A stretch of 64,000 nucleotides of DNA from Pseudomonas putida (GTDB taxonomy: Bacteria; Pseudomonadota; Gammaproteobacteria; Pseudomonadales; Pseudomonadaceae), in contig NZ_CP066306.1 in the NCBI RefSeq assembly GCF_016406145.1, positions 5,084,001-5,148,000 of the forward strand, written 5' to 3'. Shown one piece after another: positions 46,947 to 55,485 of the stretch. Position numbers and translations under genes: made by a program. Numbering within the stretch: position 1 is the stretch's first letter; each line of letters opens with the position of its first letter. The notes under the pieces were generated by a model. It was not told the origin of the DNA and did no database searches. It saw nothing but the letters and a program-made list of their open reading frames with translations.

Positions 46947-47817
46947 GGCGGGCGGCGTGCTCGGTGAACAGCCGCACCGGCTCGGCGCCCTTGCCCACGG
47001 CGCCGAGCGACTGGTTGACGATGTCCAGGTGATCGAGCGGGTAGTCATCACCGATCACCTGCCCCAGGTGCGAACTGAAGCGCCCGACCATGCCGTCACA
47101 TTGCCCCTTTTCCTTGACGAAGCTGCGGGCGAACAGGCGGCAGAAGCGGTTGCTGCCGTCAAAGCGGTTACGCCCCTGGTCAGTGACGCCTGGCTGCAAG
47201 GTGCCTGACCACGAATAGTAACGCACGCCGTTGACCTCTCCCGCCCCCTCACCGCCCCAGGTGTCGGGCAGGCCCTGTGGATAAACCTGGTTGAACAGCG
47301 CTACGCCGGCGCTAGTCAGCGATTGGTGCGAGGCGTGCACGTCGATAGGCAATGAGTCGCGGCGCCAGCCGGTTTCCAACCACCCCAGCAGCACCGCCAG
47401 GCCATGCAAAACAGCCCTGAGAATGCGCCCTTGAGGAGAATCGCCCGGAGCTGTGCGAGCCAGGTGATCGGCCAGTTCCGAACCATGGTTGGGCCCGGCC
47501 ACCGAAGTCACCGATGCCACCCGGTCAGGCCGCTTGGCTGCGGCATAACGCGCGCTCAAGGCGCCTTGGCTATGGCCGATGAGGTTGACCTTGTCAGCGC
47601 CGGTACGCTGGCAGATGTCTTCGATGATTGCCAGCAACTGCTCACCGCGCACTTCGCTGGAGTGCAAGGGCGACACCTGCACGGGGAACACCTGCGCCCC
47701 GCCCTTGCGCAAGGCCGGCACGATGCCGAACCAATAGGGATAGAGCAACGCCCTGACAAAGCCGAGCATGCCCGGCACCAGCACCAATGGATATCGCGTA
47801 GCCAATTCCTGCTGCAT
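46927..47817 (-). CDS. Alpha/beta-hydrolase lipase without signal peptide
   Basis: 296 residues from the ATG at 47817 (AAGGG upstream); an alternative ATG at 47874 with AGGAG would add 19 residues. It resembles Pseudomonas family I lipases: YPLVLVPGMLGFVRALLYPYWFG (oxyanion region), EVRGEQLL, nucleophile Ser in NLIGHSQGALSARYAA, and VASVTSVAGPNHGSELAD. Neither start gives a Sec signal peptide and no Lif foldase gene is near, so it is likely cytoplasmic, unlike secreted lipases. The substrate is unknown. Confidence 0.85.
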   Translation of the reverse strand: MQQELATRYPLVLVPGMLGFVRALLYPYWFGIVPALRKGGAQVFPVQVSPLHSSEVRGEQLLAIIEDICQRTGADKVNLIGHSQGALSARYAAAKRPDRVASVTSVAGPNHGSELADHLARTAPGDSPQGRILRAVLHGLAVLLGWLETGWRRDSLPIDVHASHQSLTSAGVALFNQVYPQGLPDTWGGEGAGEVNGVRYYSWSGTLQPGVTDQGRNRFDGSNRFCRLFARSFVKEKGQCDGMVGRFSSHLGQVIGDDYPLDHLDIVNQSLGAVGKGAEPVRLFTEHAARLKAAGL

Positions 47818-47942
47818 GGGAACCAACCCTTTGCGTGGTCGACCGGCCAACACTACAGCGGCCTGAATGACCATCGCAATCGAACTCCTGACGCGCCGCG
47901 CGGTTCCAAACCAGAACAGACCCTTGAGCAAGGAGCGGGACC

Positions 47943-48284
47943 ATGTACAAACAGACCCTGGCAATCCTTCTGGCAAGTGCGACCCTGGCCGCCTGTGGCA
48001 GCCGCCCGGAAAACCCGGTGGACTACGTCACCTACCGCGACGAGCCGCTGGTCAAGCAAGTCGAAAACGGCATGACCATGCAGAAAGTCATCGCCATCGG
48101 CGGCAGCCCATCGAATGCGAGCGACCTGCCGCACGGAGGCACTTGCAACGACTACATCCTCAACCGCGATGGCCATCAACAGCCTTACTACGTGCGCTTC
48201 GATGCCACCGGCCATGTCGATGCCAAGGGTTTCAAGACTTGCAAACAACGAGAAGAGGACAGCGAAGCCGTACACGGCGCCTGA
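47943..48284 (+). CDS. osmE: OsmE-like outer-membrane lipoprotein
   Basis: 113 residues. Lipobox LAACG at about residues 15-19, so a lipoprotein. SmpA/OmlA-type fold with VENGMTMQKVIAIGGSPSN and GTCNDYILNRDGHQQPYYVRF, as in osmotically inducible OsmE. Divergent from the lipase, followed 49 bp later by the ferritin-like gene. Confidence 0.88.
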   Translation: MYKQTLAILLASATLAACGSRPENPVDYVTYRDEPLVKQVENGMTMQKVIAIGGSPSNASDLPHGGTCNDYILNRDGHQQPYYVRFDATGHVDAKGFKTCKQREEDSEAVHGA

Positions 48285-48332
48285 GCCTGCGCAACATCCT
48301 GACCACCCGTCCTGATTTGTCTGGAGATAACC

Positions 48333-48863
48333 ATGAGCAACGTTGAACTGACCGATGTGCAAACCCTGCGCAAGCGTGCCCGTGAGCACGTCGAGCAAGG
48401 TGCGGTGACCGAGGGTTACCACGCCGACCGCCAGGAAATCCTGCGCCTGCTCAATGAGTCGCTGGCCACCGAGCTTGTCTGCGTACTGCGCTACAAGCGT
48501 CATTACTTCATGGCCAGCGGGATCAAGGCGAGCGTGGCTGCCGAGGAGTTTCTCGAGCATGCCAACCAGGAAGCCGAGCACGCCGACAAACTGGCCGAGC
48601 GCATCGTGCAGCTGGGCGGCGAGCCGGACTTCAATCCGGACAACCTGACCAAGAATTCCCATGCCCAATACGTAGCAGGCAATTCGTTGAAGGAGATGGT
48701 GCTGGAGGACTTGGTGGCCGAACGCATCGCGATCGACAGCTACCGCGAGATCATTCAGTACATTGGTGACAAGGATCCGACTACGCGTCGCATCTTCGAG
48801 GACATCCTGGCTCAGGAAGAAGAACACGCAGACGATATGTCCGATCTGCTGCAAGGCTTGTAA
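48333..48863 (+). CDS. Ferritin-like (bacterioferritin/Dps-type) protein
   Basis: 176 residues, a four-helix bundle with di-iron-type ligands: EILRLLNESLATELVCVLRYKRHYFM, EEFLEHANQEAEHADKLAERI (the ExxH motif), EDLVAERIAIDSYREII, and EDILAQEEEHADDM (second ExxH). It has the iron-oxidation centre but lacks a recognisable heme-ligand Met, so iron storage or detoxification is likely. It matches the Pseudomonas gene annotated as a probable bacterioferritin. Confidence 0.9.
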   Translation: MSNVELTDVQTLRKRAREHVEQGAVTEGYHADRQEILRLLNESLATELVCVLRYKRHYFMASGIKASVAAEEFLEHANQEAEHADKLAERIVQLGGEPDFNPDNLTKNSHAQYVAGNSLKEMVLEDLVAERIAIDSYREIIQYIGDKDPTTRRIFEDILAQEEEHADDMSDLLQGL

Positions 48864-48869
48864 TCGCCA

Positions 48870-48888
48870 GGGGCCGCTTTGCGGCCCC
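48870..48888. terminator. Bidirectional hairpin after the ferritin-like gene
   Basis: GGGGCCGC-TTT-GCGGCCCC, an 8-bp GC stem between the convergent ferritin-like and AsmA genes. Weak T tract on the plus strand (GGTTCACTT). Confidence 0.6.
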
Positions 48889-48895
48889 GGTTCAC

Positions 48896-50962
48896 TTAAC
48901 CCTTGCCTTTCACCTCAGCCGGCGCCTTGCCGGCTTTCATCTGCTGCAACAACGGGGTGCACTGGTTGGGCTCATCGCCACTGCTCGGCGCCACCAGCGC
49001 CAGCAGCCCCGCCGCCGGCCCTGCAACCACACCCAAGGCCACCATGCCCGCGCCGCGCAAGGCTAGCGGCACCGCCTGCACGCCCGCACCGGGCTTGGCA
49101 AACGGCCCGCGTACATACAGTGGCGAGCGCAGTGAGAACAGCCGTAAGCCCTTCGACTCCGGAGTAATCTTCAAGTCCAGCTGCTCGCTGGCGAAGTTGG
49201 CGGTGCCGTTGATGTAGATGATCGCGTTTTCGGTATCGAATATGAACAGGCGCGTGCTCGCCAGCCCGTCCTTGATGCCCACATCGGCCGCTGCGCAGTT
49301 GATCTGCACATCCTCGTCGCCAAACAGCTTGCCGATCACATAGTTGCCCACGTTCAACCCGGCAATCTCCATCAGGCTGCGGCTGATCGCGCCATCGTTG
49401 ATCAGCATGCGCAGGTCGCCATTGGCCGTGCCCAGCAAGGCTGCCACCGAGTTGCCGCGGCCGCTGATATCGGCATCGCCGTTGAGCTCACCGAAGCTGG
49501 TCTGCATCGGCGCAAAGGTGGGGAACAGCTGCTTGAGCTTGAAGCCACGTGCGGTCAGCCGCGCGCGCCCCTGCAGCGGTACGCTGCGGCCATCCAGGCG
49601 AATCCTGGATGCCAGGTTGCCACCGGCCACGCCAAAGCGCAGCGGTTCCAGGCGCAGCAGGCCGTCCTCGAGGATCACATGGGCGGAAAGATCGTTGAAT
49701 GGCAACTGTTCACTGTGAACGATGCGCTTGCCGGCAAACTGGACGTCGGCGTCCATGGTGCGCCAACGGTCGGTGCGGAACTCCTCCACCGGCAGCACCT
49801 TGCCGGCAGGCTGCTTGCTGGCGCCCCCGCGGGCTTTCTGCTCGGCGTTGGAATCGGCACCGATCAGCGGTGCCAGGTCCTTGAACAACAGCTGGTTGGA
49901 CACCAGCTTGCCGGAGAGTTTGGGCCGTGGCTGGCTCGCGGTAAACGCCAGGTCGCCGTGGATGTCACTGTCACCTATCTTGCCGTTGAACCCCTGGTAG
50001 TTGAACGTCGCGCCTTCGGCCGCATGCAGGTTGGCGGTCAAGTGGCCATCAGTCTCGTAGGCTGGGGTGTCTGGCAGAGTCACCCCCGTCAGCGGATAAA
50101 GGTTGCCCAGGCTGGCGCCGGACAAGCGCAAGCGAAGGTCCAGCGCACCCAGGTTGCGCGGGTCGGTCAGGGTGCCGGCGAGTACCACATGGGTATCGGC
50201 AATCCGCACGTCGGCCTGCAGCGGGAACGGCTGGCTGGCGTCCTGCAGCGCCAGCAGGCCACCGATCTTGCCCGTGCCGGAAACAGGCTGGCCTTTGTAG
50301 CGGCCCTGGGCCTTTAGCCCGAAGGCGTAATCCTGGGCTCCGCCGGCCTTTTCCGCGCTGGCTTTGCCAACGATATCGCTGAACGGGATCGGTTTGCCCA
50401 GAGGGTCGATCTGCACCTTCATACTGGTTTTCAGAGTCTGGTCGTCGAAGCTGACATTACCTTGGTCAAAACCGATGGCGCCGATGTCCAGCTGCCACTT
50501 GGAGGGCTGCGCATTCTCATCCTTGGGGCCGAAATCGAAGGTCCAGTTGGCGCGGCCATCGGCTAGGCGAGTAAGGCTGGCGGTGGGTTTGACCAGGTCG
50601 ATGCGCGGGATGACGATCTGCTGGAATACCAGCGGCAGCGGCGCCAGTCGAAATTCCACACGCTCCAGGCCGACCATCTTCGGCTCCTTCAGCCACTCGG
50701 GATTGCCTAGGGTCAGGTCCTCCGCAATGAAGTGCGGCCACGGTACCCAGGCGCGCCACCCCCCTTCTTCCGGCTCAGTGCGCCAGTGCACCGCCAGGTT
50801 ACCGTTGATCGCGAACGGCCTGTGCAACGCTTCGGATACTTTCTCATTGAGCAGCGGCTTGACGCGGTTCCAGTCGAAAGTGGCGATCACCACCACCAGT
50901 ATCGCCAGCAGGGTCAGTAGGCTGGTAAGGGTCCAGGCGAGGATTCTGGCGGGACGCGTCAT
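48896..50962 (-). CDS. AsmA family protein
   Basis: 688 residues. One N-terminal membrane anchor (ILAWTLTSLLTLLAILVVVIATF), then a long periplasmic beta-rich region typical of AsmA/TamB-like bridge proteins, with the N-terminal NGNLAVHW and the C-terminal AsmA_2 segment (FGELNGDADISGRGNSVAALLGTANGD). The family is implicated in phospholipid traffic and outer-membrane assembly. Monocistronic. Confidence 0.9.
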   Translation of the reverse strand: MTRPARILAWTLTSLLTLLAILVVVIATFDWNRVKPLLNEKVSEALHRPFAINGNLAVHWRTEPEEGGWRAWVPWPHFIAEDLTLGNPEWLKEPKMVGLERVEFRLAPLPLVFQQIVIPRIDLVKPTASLTRLADGRANWTFDFGPKDENAQPSKWQLDIGAIGFDQGNVSFDDQTLKTSMKVQIDPLGKPIPFSDIVGKASAEKAGGAQDYAFGLKAQGRYKGQPVSGTGKIGGLLALQDASQPFPLQADVRIADTHVVLAGTLTDPRNLGALDLRLRLSGASLGNLYPLTGVTLPDTPAYETDGHLTANLHAAEGATFNYQGFNGKIGDSDIHGDLAFTASQPRPKLSGKLVSNQLLFKDLAPLIGADSNAEQKARGGASKQPAGKVLPVEEFRTDRWRTMDADVQFAGKRIVHSEQLPFNDLSAHVILEDGLLRLEPLRFGVAGGNLASRIRLDGRSVPLQGRARLTARGFKLKQLFPTFAPMQTSFGELNGDADISGRGNSVAALLGTANGDLRMLINDGAISRSLMEIAGLNVGNYVIGKLFGDEDVQINCAAADVGIKDGLASTRLFIFDTENAIIYINGTANFASEQLDLKITPESKGLRLFSLRSPLYVRGPFAKPGAGVQAVPLALRGAGMVALGVVAGPAAGLLALVAPSSGDEPNQCTPLLQQMKAGKAPAEVKGKG

Positions 50963-51257
50963 TGCGTTATTCTCCTGACGGCTTGGGGCAGAACGGGCAC
51001 AACGATGGCACTCAGTATCTCGGACTGATGAAAGCCCTTAGGGTTTTATCCATGAAGCCCATGATAGCGAAGTTTTCTTGCCCACTTGCTCAGCTTTTAA
51101 CCACAGGATGCCTTGAAACACCTGCGTTAGAGCCTTGACACTGCGCTATCAATACCATCGATTGTTACCATTATCCGTATGAACTTCTCTCTGGCGTTAC
51201 CGAGCGTAGCATTGGCTTCGTACCCACTTTCCAGCCCCCGAGAGGAGCACCGAAATC

Positions 51258-51665
51258 ATGAAACGCCAATTGCTGACCCTGACGCTGTCCATTCTTGCTG
51301 CCAACGCCTTCGCCGTCCCAGCTGCCGATCAGCACCTGACCGCCGAATCGCGCTCCAGCGCTGTTGAAATAGCCCAACCGCTGAAGACCATTGCCGAAGG
51401 TGGTGCCGAGCGTCTGATCGAACGCAGTGGCCGTGTTGCCGAAGGCGGTTCGGATCGCCTGATCGAGCGCACCGGCCGTGTTGCGGAAGGTGGCTCGGAT
51501 CGTCTGATCGAACGCACCGGCCGTGTTGCGGAAGGTGGCTCGGATCGCCTGATCGAGCGCTCCGGCCGTGTTGCGGAAGGCGGTTCGGATCGCCTGATCG
51601 AACGCACCGGCCGTGTTGCGGAAGGCGGTTCGGATCGACTGATCGAAATCAGCCGTGTGAGCTGA
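51258..51665 (+). CDS. Secreted 15-residue tandem-repeat protein of unknown function
   Basis: 135 residues. Signal peptide (LLTLTLSILAANAFA, cleavage near residue 19-20). After a 25-residue linker it is six tandem copies of a 15-residue unit VAEGGSDRLIERTGR, the first slightly diverged and the last cut short, ending in a Cys-free tail. No known domain is recognised. Each unit pairs a Gly-Gly turn with DRLIER, so a repetitive solenoid or a multivalent binding surface is possible. GAGGAG lies upstream and a strong terminator follows, so it is a free-standing gene. Confidence 0.8.
   Translation: MKRQLLTLTLSILAANAFAVPAADQHLTAESRSSAVEIAQPLKTIAEGGAERLIERSGRVAEGGSDRLIERTGRVAEGGSDRLIERTGRVAEGGSDRLIERSGRVAEGGSDRLIERTGRVAEGGSDRLIEISRVS
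51390..51659 (+). repeat. 45-bp tandem repeat array coding the protein repeats
   Basis: Six head-to-tail 45-bp units. Units 2-5 are almost identical at DNA level (for example repeated GGCCGTGTTGCGGAAGG and TCGGATCGCCTGATCGA), including silent positions, which points to recent duplication or gene conversion rather than ancient repeats. Copy number may vary between strains. Confidence 0.9.
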
Positions 51666-51715
51666 TCTCCATGGCCGAAAACAACAACCTGCATCAATGT
51701 GCCCACCCTCCTCCC

Positions 51716-51743
51716 AGCCCGGTCAATTGACCGGGCTTTGTTT
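51716..51743 (+). terminator. Intrinsic terminator after the repeat protein
   Basis: AGCCCGGTCAA/TTGACCGGGCT is a perfect 11-bp palindrome (51716-51737) followed by TTGTTTT. Strong rho-independent terminator. Confidence 0.9.
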
Positions 51744-51840
51744 TCAGGCAACACCGCCCCGCGCAACTGGTAATTCTGCTAGTTTCAAATCGCCCATCGC
51801 CATTGCTAGGTTACTGAAAGTATGGCTACGGAGCGTTCAA

Positions 51841-53538
51841 ATGAGAAACCCGGCAACTGATCTGATAGCACTCAGGCCTGACTGGCTGGACGAAAGACTG
51901 CTGGCGCTCATTGCCCGGCCGATCGAGAACAGCGAAGAGGCCAAACGAACCTTTACTGAACTGTTGGCGCAGCCAAGCCTGCAGGGCGATGCATTGCTTG
52001 CCGATCTGCCTAAGTTGCTTCGGTTTCATACAACCTGTGCCATACATGACGGTGCCCTGGCATCGATGATCTCCATTCATTACAACTTGTGCATGGGCTC
52101 GATCAAATCGATGGGCAATGACAGTGACTATGTGCGCAGCCTGTACAAACAGTTGAACGAAGGCAATGCAATCGGTGTATACCTCGCCACGGAACTGGGG
52201 TATGGCAGCAATCTTTTTTCACTGGAAACAGAAGCACGCTATTGCCCCGAGCGGCAGGTATTCGTGCTTGATTCGCCCAGCCGCCAATCCTACAAGTTCA
52301 TGCCAAACAGCACGCACAGTCCATTGCCCAAGATCGCGGTGGTAATGGCGCGCCTGATGGTCAACGACAAGTTCATCGGTATCTTGCCGTTTCTTGTGCC
52401 GCTGCACGCGGGCGACATGGCGTACCCCGGTGTTCGTATTACTGCACTGGGCCACAAACCGGGGATGCACCTGGACAATGCCATGACCTCGTTCGAAAAC
52501 GTCGAACTCCCTTACGAGGCCCTTTTGCAGCGAGGCACCATCGAACTGGACCGCGATGGGCAACTGCGCACGCTGGACACTACACGCAGTCAACGCTTCA
52601 TGCGCTCCATCGAACGTGTCCAATCCGGCAAGCTGTGCATGGCCAGTTGCGCCCTGGCAGTGGCGATGGCCGGCTTGCATATCAATTACACCTACGCACA
52701 GAAACGCCAGACCTTCAGCCCGGCCGGCCCGGTCAACTTGCTTGCCCATCCCACCTATCGCCACCCACTGGCCATTGATGTCGTGACCAACCTTGTTCAT
52801 GCCGCGTGGCTTGAACAGATCGTCGCCGGGCACGGCAAGGATGCGCTCAAGCCTTTAGCGCCTGATGTACTCAACGAAGTGGCAATTCTCAAGGCAGTTT
52901 CGACCTGGGCCAGCCAGGACATTCTGGTGCGCTGCCGTGAACGTTGTGGCGCACAAGGTATGTTCGCGGCGAACAAGATCATCGGTTACCTGTTGAACAA
53001 TAATGGCGCGATCACCGCCGAAGGCGAAAATCTGGTGATCATGCTCAAAGCCGCTGCCTACTACATGAAACACGCGGCCCCAGCCAGCGCGCACGCGGTG
53101 ACCGGCAAAAAGCGCCAGCGTCTGCTCGAACACCTCGATACCTGTATCGACCTCCTCCGCTCAGGCATTGCCGACAAGCGTGACCGGTTCTTGAAAAGCG
53201 AGGACATGCTGCTGCTGGCCAAGCTGCTGGGGGTACGCATTGCCAGTGTGCGCTACCTGGCCCATGTCAATGAAAGCCCACTGGATGGCGTTATCCTCGA
53301 TGTGTTTCTGCTCAGCCAGTTAGAGCAACACGCTGTGGCGCTGGTACGGACCCAGGCAGCATCCTCCAGGCAGATCAGGAGCTGGGCAAACCGCAAACAG
53401 GCACTGCTGGTGCAGCATGCACCCTTGATTCTGGAGCGGTTGAAACGCATGGACATGAGAATGTTAGAGGCGCCGATCAGCAGCGACAGCTACATCGAGC
53501 ATTACGCTTCCCGCCACCACGACGGGCAGGCAGCGTGA
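51841..53538 (+). CDS. Acyl-CoA oxidase-like flavoprotein
   Basis: 565 residues from the ATG at 51841 (GGAG 8 bases upstream). It follows the acyl-CoA oxidase pattern rather than the shorter (about 390) dehydrogenases: FAD-contact motif YLATELGYGSNLFSLETEA (about 114-132), DSPSRQSYKFMPNSTHSPL, the GVRITALGHKPGMHLDNAMTSF block, and C-terminal RCGAQGMFAANKI with AEGENLVIMLKAA, matching the eukaryote-type CGGHGY and EGxNxV blocks. A likely product is trans-2-enoyl-CoA plus H2O2 from O2, but the CGGHGY motif is altered (CGAQGM). Less GC-rich than its neighbours by eye, and it has no obvious beta-oxidation partners, so possibly acquired. Confidence 0.78.
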   Translation: MRNPATDLIALRPDWLDERLLALIARPIENSEEAKRTFTELLAQPSLQGDALLADLPKLLRFHTTCAIHDGALASMISIHYNLCMGSIKSMGNDSDYVRSLYKQLNEGNAIGVYLATELGYGSNLFSLETEARYCPERQVFVLDSPSRQSYKFMPNSTHSPLPKIAVVMARLMVNDKFIGILPFLVPLHAGDMAYPGVRITALGHKPGMHLDNAMTSFENVELPYEALLQRGTIELDRDGQLRTLDTTRSQRFMRSIERVQSGKLCMASCALAVAMAGLHINYTYAQKRQTFSPAGPVNLLAHPTYRHPLAIDVVTNLVHAAWLEQIVAGHGKDALKPLAPDVLNEVAILKAVSTWASQDILVRCRERCGAQGMFAANKIIGYLLNNNGAITAEGENLVIMLKAAAYYMKHAAPASAHAVTGKKRQRLLEHLDTCIDLLRSGIADKRDRFLKSEDMLLLAKLLGVRIASVRYLAHVNESPLDGVILDVFLLSQLEQHAVALVRTQAASSRQIRSWANRKQALLVQHAPLILERLKRMDMRMLEAPISSDSYIEHYASRHHDGQAA

Positions 53539-53605
53539 AACCTTTTTTTGACTTTTGTCCATGAGCCAATAAAGTGCAGGTTTCCTTCGCGATCAATGAC
53601 CTGAC

Positions 53606-54238
53606 ATGCTGCCGCGCGCCGAACAGAAGCTACAGACCCGCCAGGCCCTGCTCGATGCGGCCTGCCAGCTCATGGAAAGTGGCCGTGGTTTCGGCAGCAT
53701 CAGCCTGCGCGAAGTGGCCAAGGCCGCCGGCATCGTGCCCACCGGGTTCTATCGGCACTTCCCCGACATGGATGCCCTTGGCCTGGCCCTGGTGGCCGAG
53801 GTCGATGACACCTTCCGCCAGACCATCCGCCTGGTGCGGCAGAACGAGTTCGAACTGGGGGGTATCACCGACGCCTCGGTACGCATCTTCCTCGACGTGG
53901 TAGCCGCCCACCGGGCACAGTTCCTATTCCTGGCCCGCGAGCAGTACGGCGGCTCGCAGGCGGTGCGCCAGGCCATCGGCCGCCTGCGCCAAGGTATCAG
54001 CAACGACCTGGCCACCGATCTTGCGCGAATGAAACGCTGGCAGCACCTGAACGATGCAGCGCTGGCGGTGATTGCCGACCTGGTGGTGAAGACCGTGTTT
54101 GCCACCCTGCCGGAACTGATCGACAACCCGGAGCAAGGTTATCCACAGGCCCTGAGCGCACGGGACAAGATAACCCAGCAGTTACGCTTCATCTTCGTCG
54201 GTGCACGGCATTGGCAGGGTCTGGGTAATCCGGGCTGA
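53606..54238 (+). CDS. TetR family regulator, FabR/DesT-like
   Basis: 210 residues. N-terminal HTH SLREVAKAAGIVPTGFYRHFPDMDALGLALV closely resembles FabR, the unsaturated fatty-acid regulator of E. coli, and DesT of P. aeruginosa; the LREVAxAAGIxPTxFYRHF pattern is the marker. The ligand-binding half ends in RFIFVGARHW. It follows the acyl-CoA oxidase-like gene by 67 bp on the same strand, so it could sense acyl-CoAs and regulate that gene; no desaturase gene is adjacent. Confidence 0.87.
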   Translation: MLPRAEQKLQTRQALLDAACQLMESGRGFGSISLREVAKAAGIVPTGFYRHFPDMDALGLALVAEVDDTFRQTIRLVRQNEFELGGITDASVRIFLDVVAAHRAQFLFLAREQYGGSQAVRQAIGRLRQGISNDLATDLARMKRWQHLNDAALAVIADLVVKTVFATLPELIDNPEQGYPQALSARDKITQQLRFIFVGARHWQGLGNPG

Positions 54239-54288
54239 AGCGCACTTCTGCTACCATGGCGCACTGCCCGATTGTGACGAGCGCATTC

Positions 54289-55386
54289 ATGTCCGACCCC
54301 CGCCCCACTCCAGCCGAACTTGCCCGCTTCAACCAGCACTTCGCCGAACGCATCGTGCCGCTGTGGCTGGGCCCGGGCTGGAATGCCGAAATGGCGCTGC
54401 CCTACGAGGCACTGGATGCCACTCACCACCCGCTGCCGGTGCAGCGGTACCGGGCGATGGCCTGCGCGCGTCAGTTGTACCTATTCAGCAGCCGCATCGA
54501 ACAACCCGGCGCGGCCGAGCGTGCGGCAGCGCTGTTCCGCTCACTGCAGCGGCATTTCCACGACGCCGAACATGGCGGCTGGTTCTACAGCATCGATGCC
54601 CAAGGCAAGCCGCTGGACCGGCGCAAGGACCTCTACACCCATGCATTCATCGTGTTTGCCTGCGCTCATTACTGGGGCAAAGTCCGCGAAGGCCTGGTGG
54701 AGTCGGCACTCAATGCTGCCCTTGAGATCGTCAGCGAGCAGTTTGCCCGCGATGACGGCCTCTACGAAGCGAGCCTCGGTGAAGACTGGGCCGACCTCGG
54801 CAGCGGCCCGCTGCAGAACCCACAGATGCACTTGGCCGAAGCCTTCCTGCAAGTTCTTTCCGTGCGTGCAGACCAAGGTGTTCAACAGGCACTGCTGCAA
54901 CTGTGCCAATCCCTGCAGGCGCACTTCATCGAGCCGCAACATGGCCTGATGCTGGAAAAACCCCGCAGTGCTGTGGATAACTGGTTCGAGCCGGGGCATC
55001 AGTTCGAGTGGTTCTACCTGCTGCATACCTCGGCACTGCTGCGCGGCACGCCGCTGCATGCGTCGATCGACCGCGCATTCGGTTACGCCGAGCAGTGCGG
55101 AGTGAAGGATGCTGCGGTGCTGGCAATGCTGGCCGTGGATGGCAAGGTGATCGATGCGACCCAGCGGATCTGGGCACAGGCTGAGTATCTGCGGGCGCTT
55201 GCACTGCGGCCAGGGAGTGGAGTGAAGCTGGCTGAGCAGTTGCAGGCAATGCACCAGCGCTTCCTGCACGATGGAGGCTGGTATGAGTGCCGCGATGGTG
55301 AAGGTGCGGTCAGCAGGCATGACATGCCTTCGACTACGCCCTATCACCTGGCGACTTGCCTGGAAGGCTTGCAGCGCCTGAACTGA
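54289..55386 (+). CDS. N-acylglucosamine 2-epimerase (AGE) family protein
   Basis: 365 residues from the ATG at 54289 (an in-frame ATG at 54256 would add 11). An alpha/alpha six-barrel of the AGE family: WFYSIDAQGKPLDRRKDLYTHAFIVFA, NPQMHLAEAFLQ (catalytic-His region) and WFEPGHQFEWFYLLH (second His region), IWAQAEYLRAL. Members epimerise N-acylglucosamine, or isomerise mannose/glucose or cellobiose; substrate not assigned. Follows the TetR gene by 50 bp. Confidence 0.88.
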   Translation: MSDPRPTPAELARFNQHFAERIVPLWLGPGWNAEMALPYEALDATHHPLPVQRYRAMACARQLYLFSSRIEQPGAAERAAALFRSLQRHFHDAEHGGWFYSIDAQGKPLDRRKDLYTHAFIVFACAHYWGKVREGLVESALNAALEIVSEQFARDDGLYEASLGEDWADLGSGPLQNPQMHLAEAFLQVLSVRADQGVQQALLQLCQSLQAHFIEPQHGLMLEKPRSAVDNWFEPGHQFEWFYLLHTSALLRGTPLHASIDRAFGYAEQCGVKDAAVLAMLAVDGKVIDATQRIWAQAEYLRALALRPGSGVKLAEQLQAMHQRFLHDGGWYECRDGEGAVSRHDMPSTTPYHLATCLEGLQRLN

Positions 55387-55389
55387 CGC

Positions 55390-55466
55390 AATTGCCGGCA
55401 AGCTGGTTTCCACAGGGCAAGCGGGGCCGCAACACCTGTGGCAGCCGGCTTGCCGGCGATTGGGCA
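55390..55466. repeat. REP palindrome pair after the AGE gene
   Basis: ATTGCCGGCAAGCTGG (from 55391) faces CAGCCGGCTTGCCGGCGAT (from 55442), opposed copies of the REP core around about 35 bases, between convergent genes. Confidence 0.75.
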
Positions 55467-55485
55467 GCGAAGCAACCCTATTGCA

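Noticed and set aside
51390..51659. CRISPR array
   Set aside because: The repeats are head-to-tail with no unique spacers and are translated in one frame, so they are coding tandem repeats.
51329..51766. 145-codon antisense frame through the tandem-repeat gene, with repeated RSEPPSATRP units
   Set aside because: It is the mirror of the 45-bp array: a 45-base unit is open in several frames once it is open in one. The sense frame has the signal peptide, the Shine-Dalgarno and the terminator.
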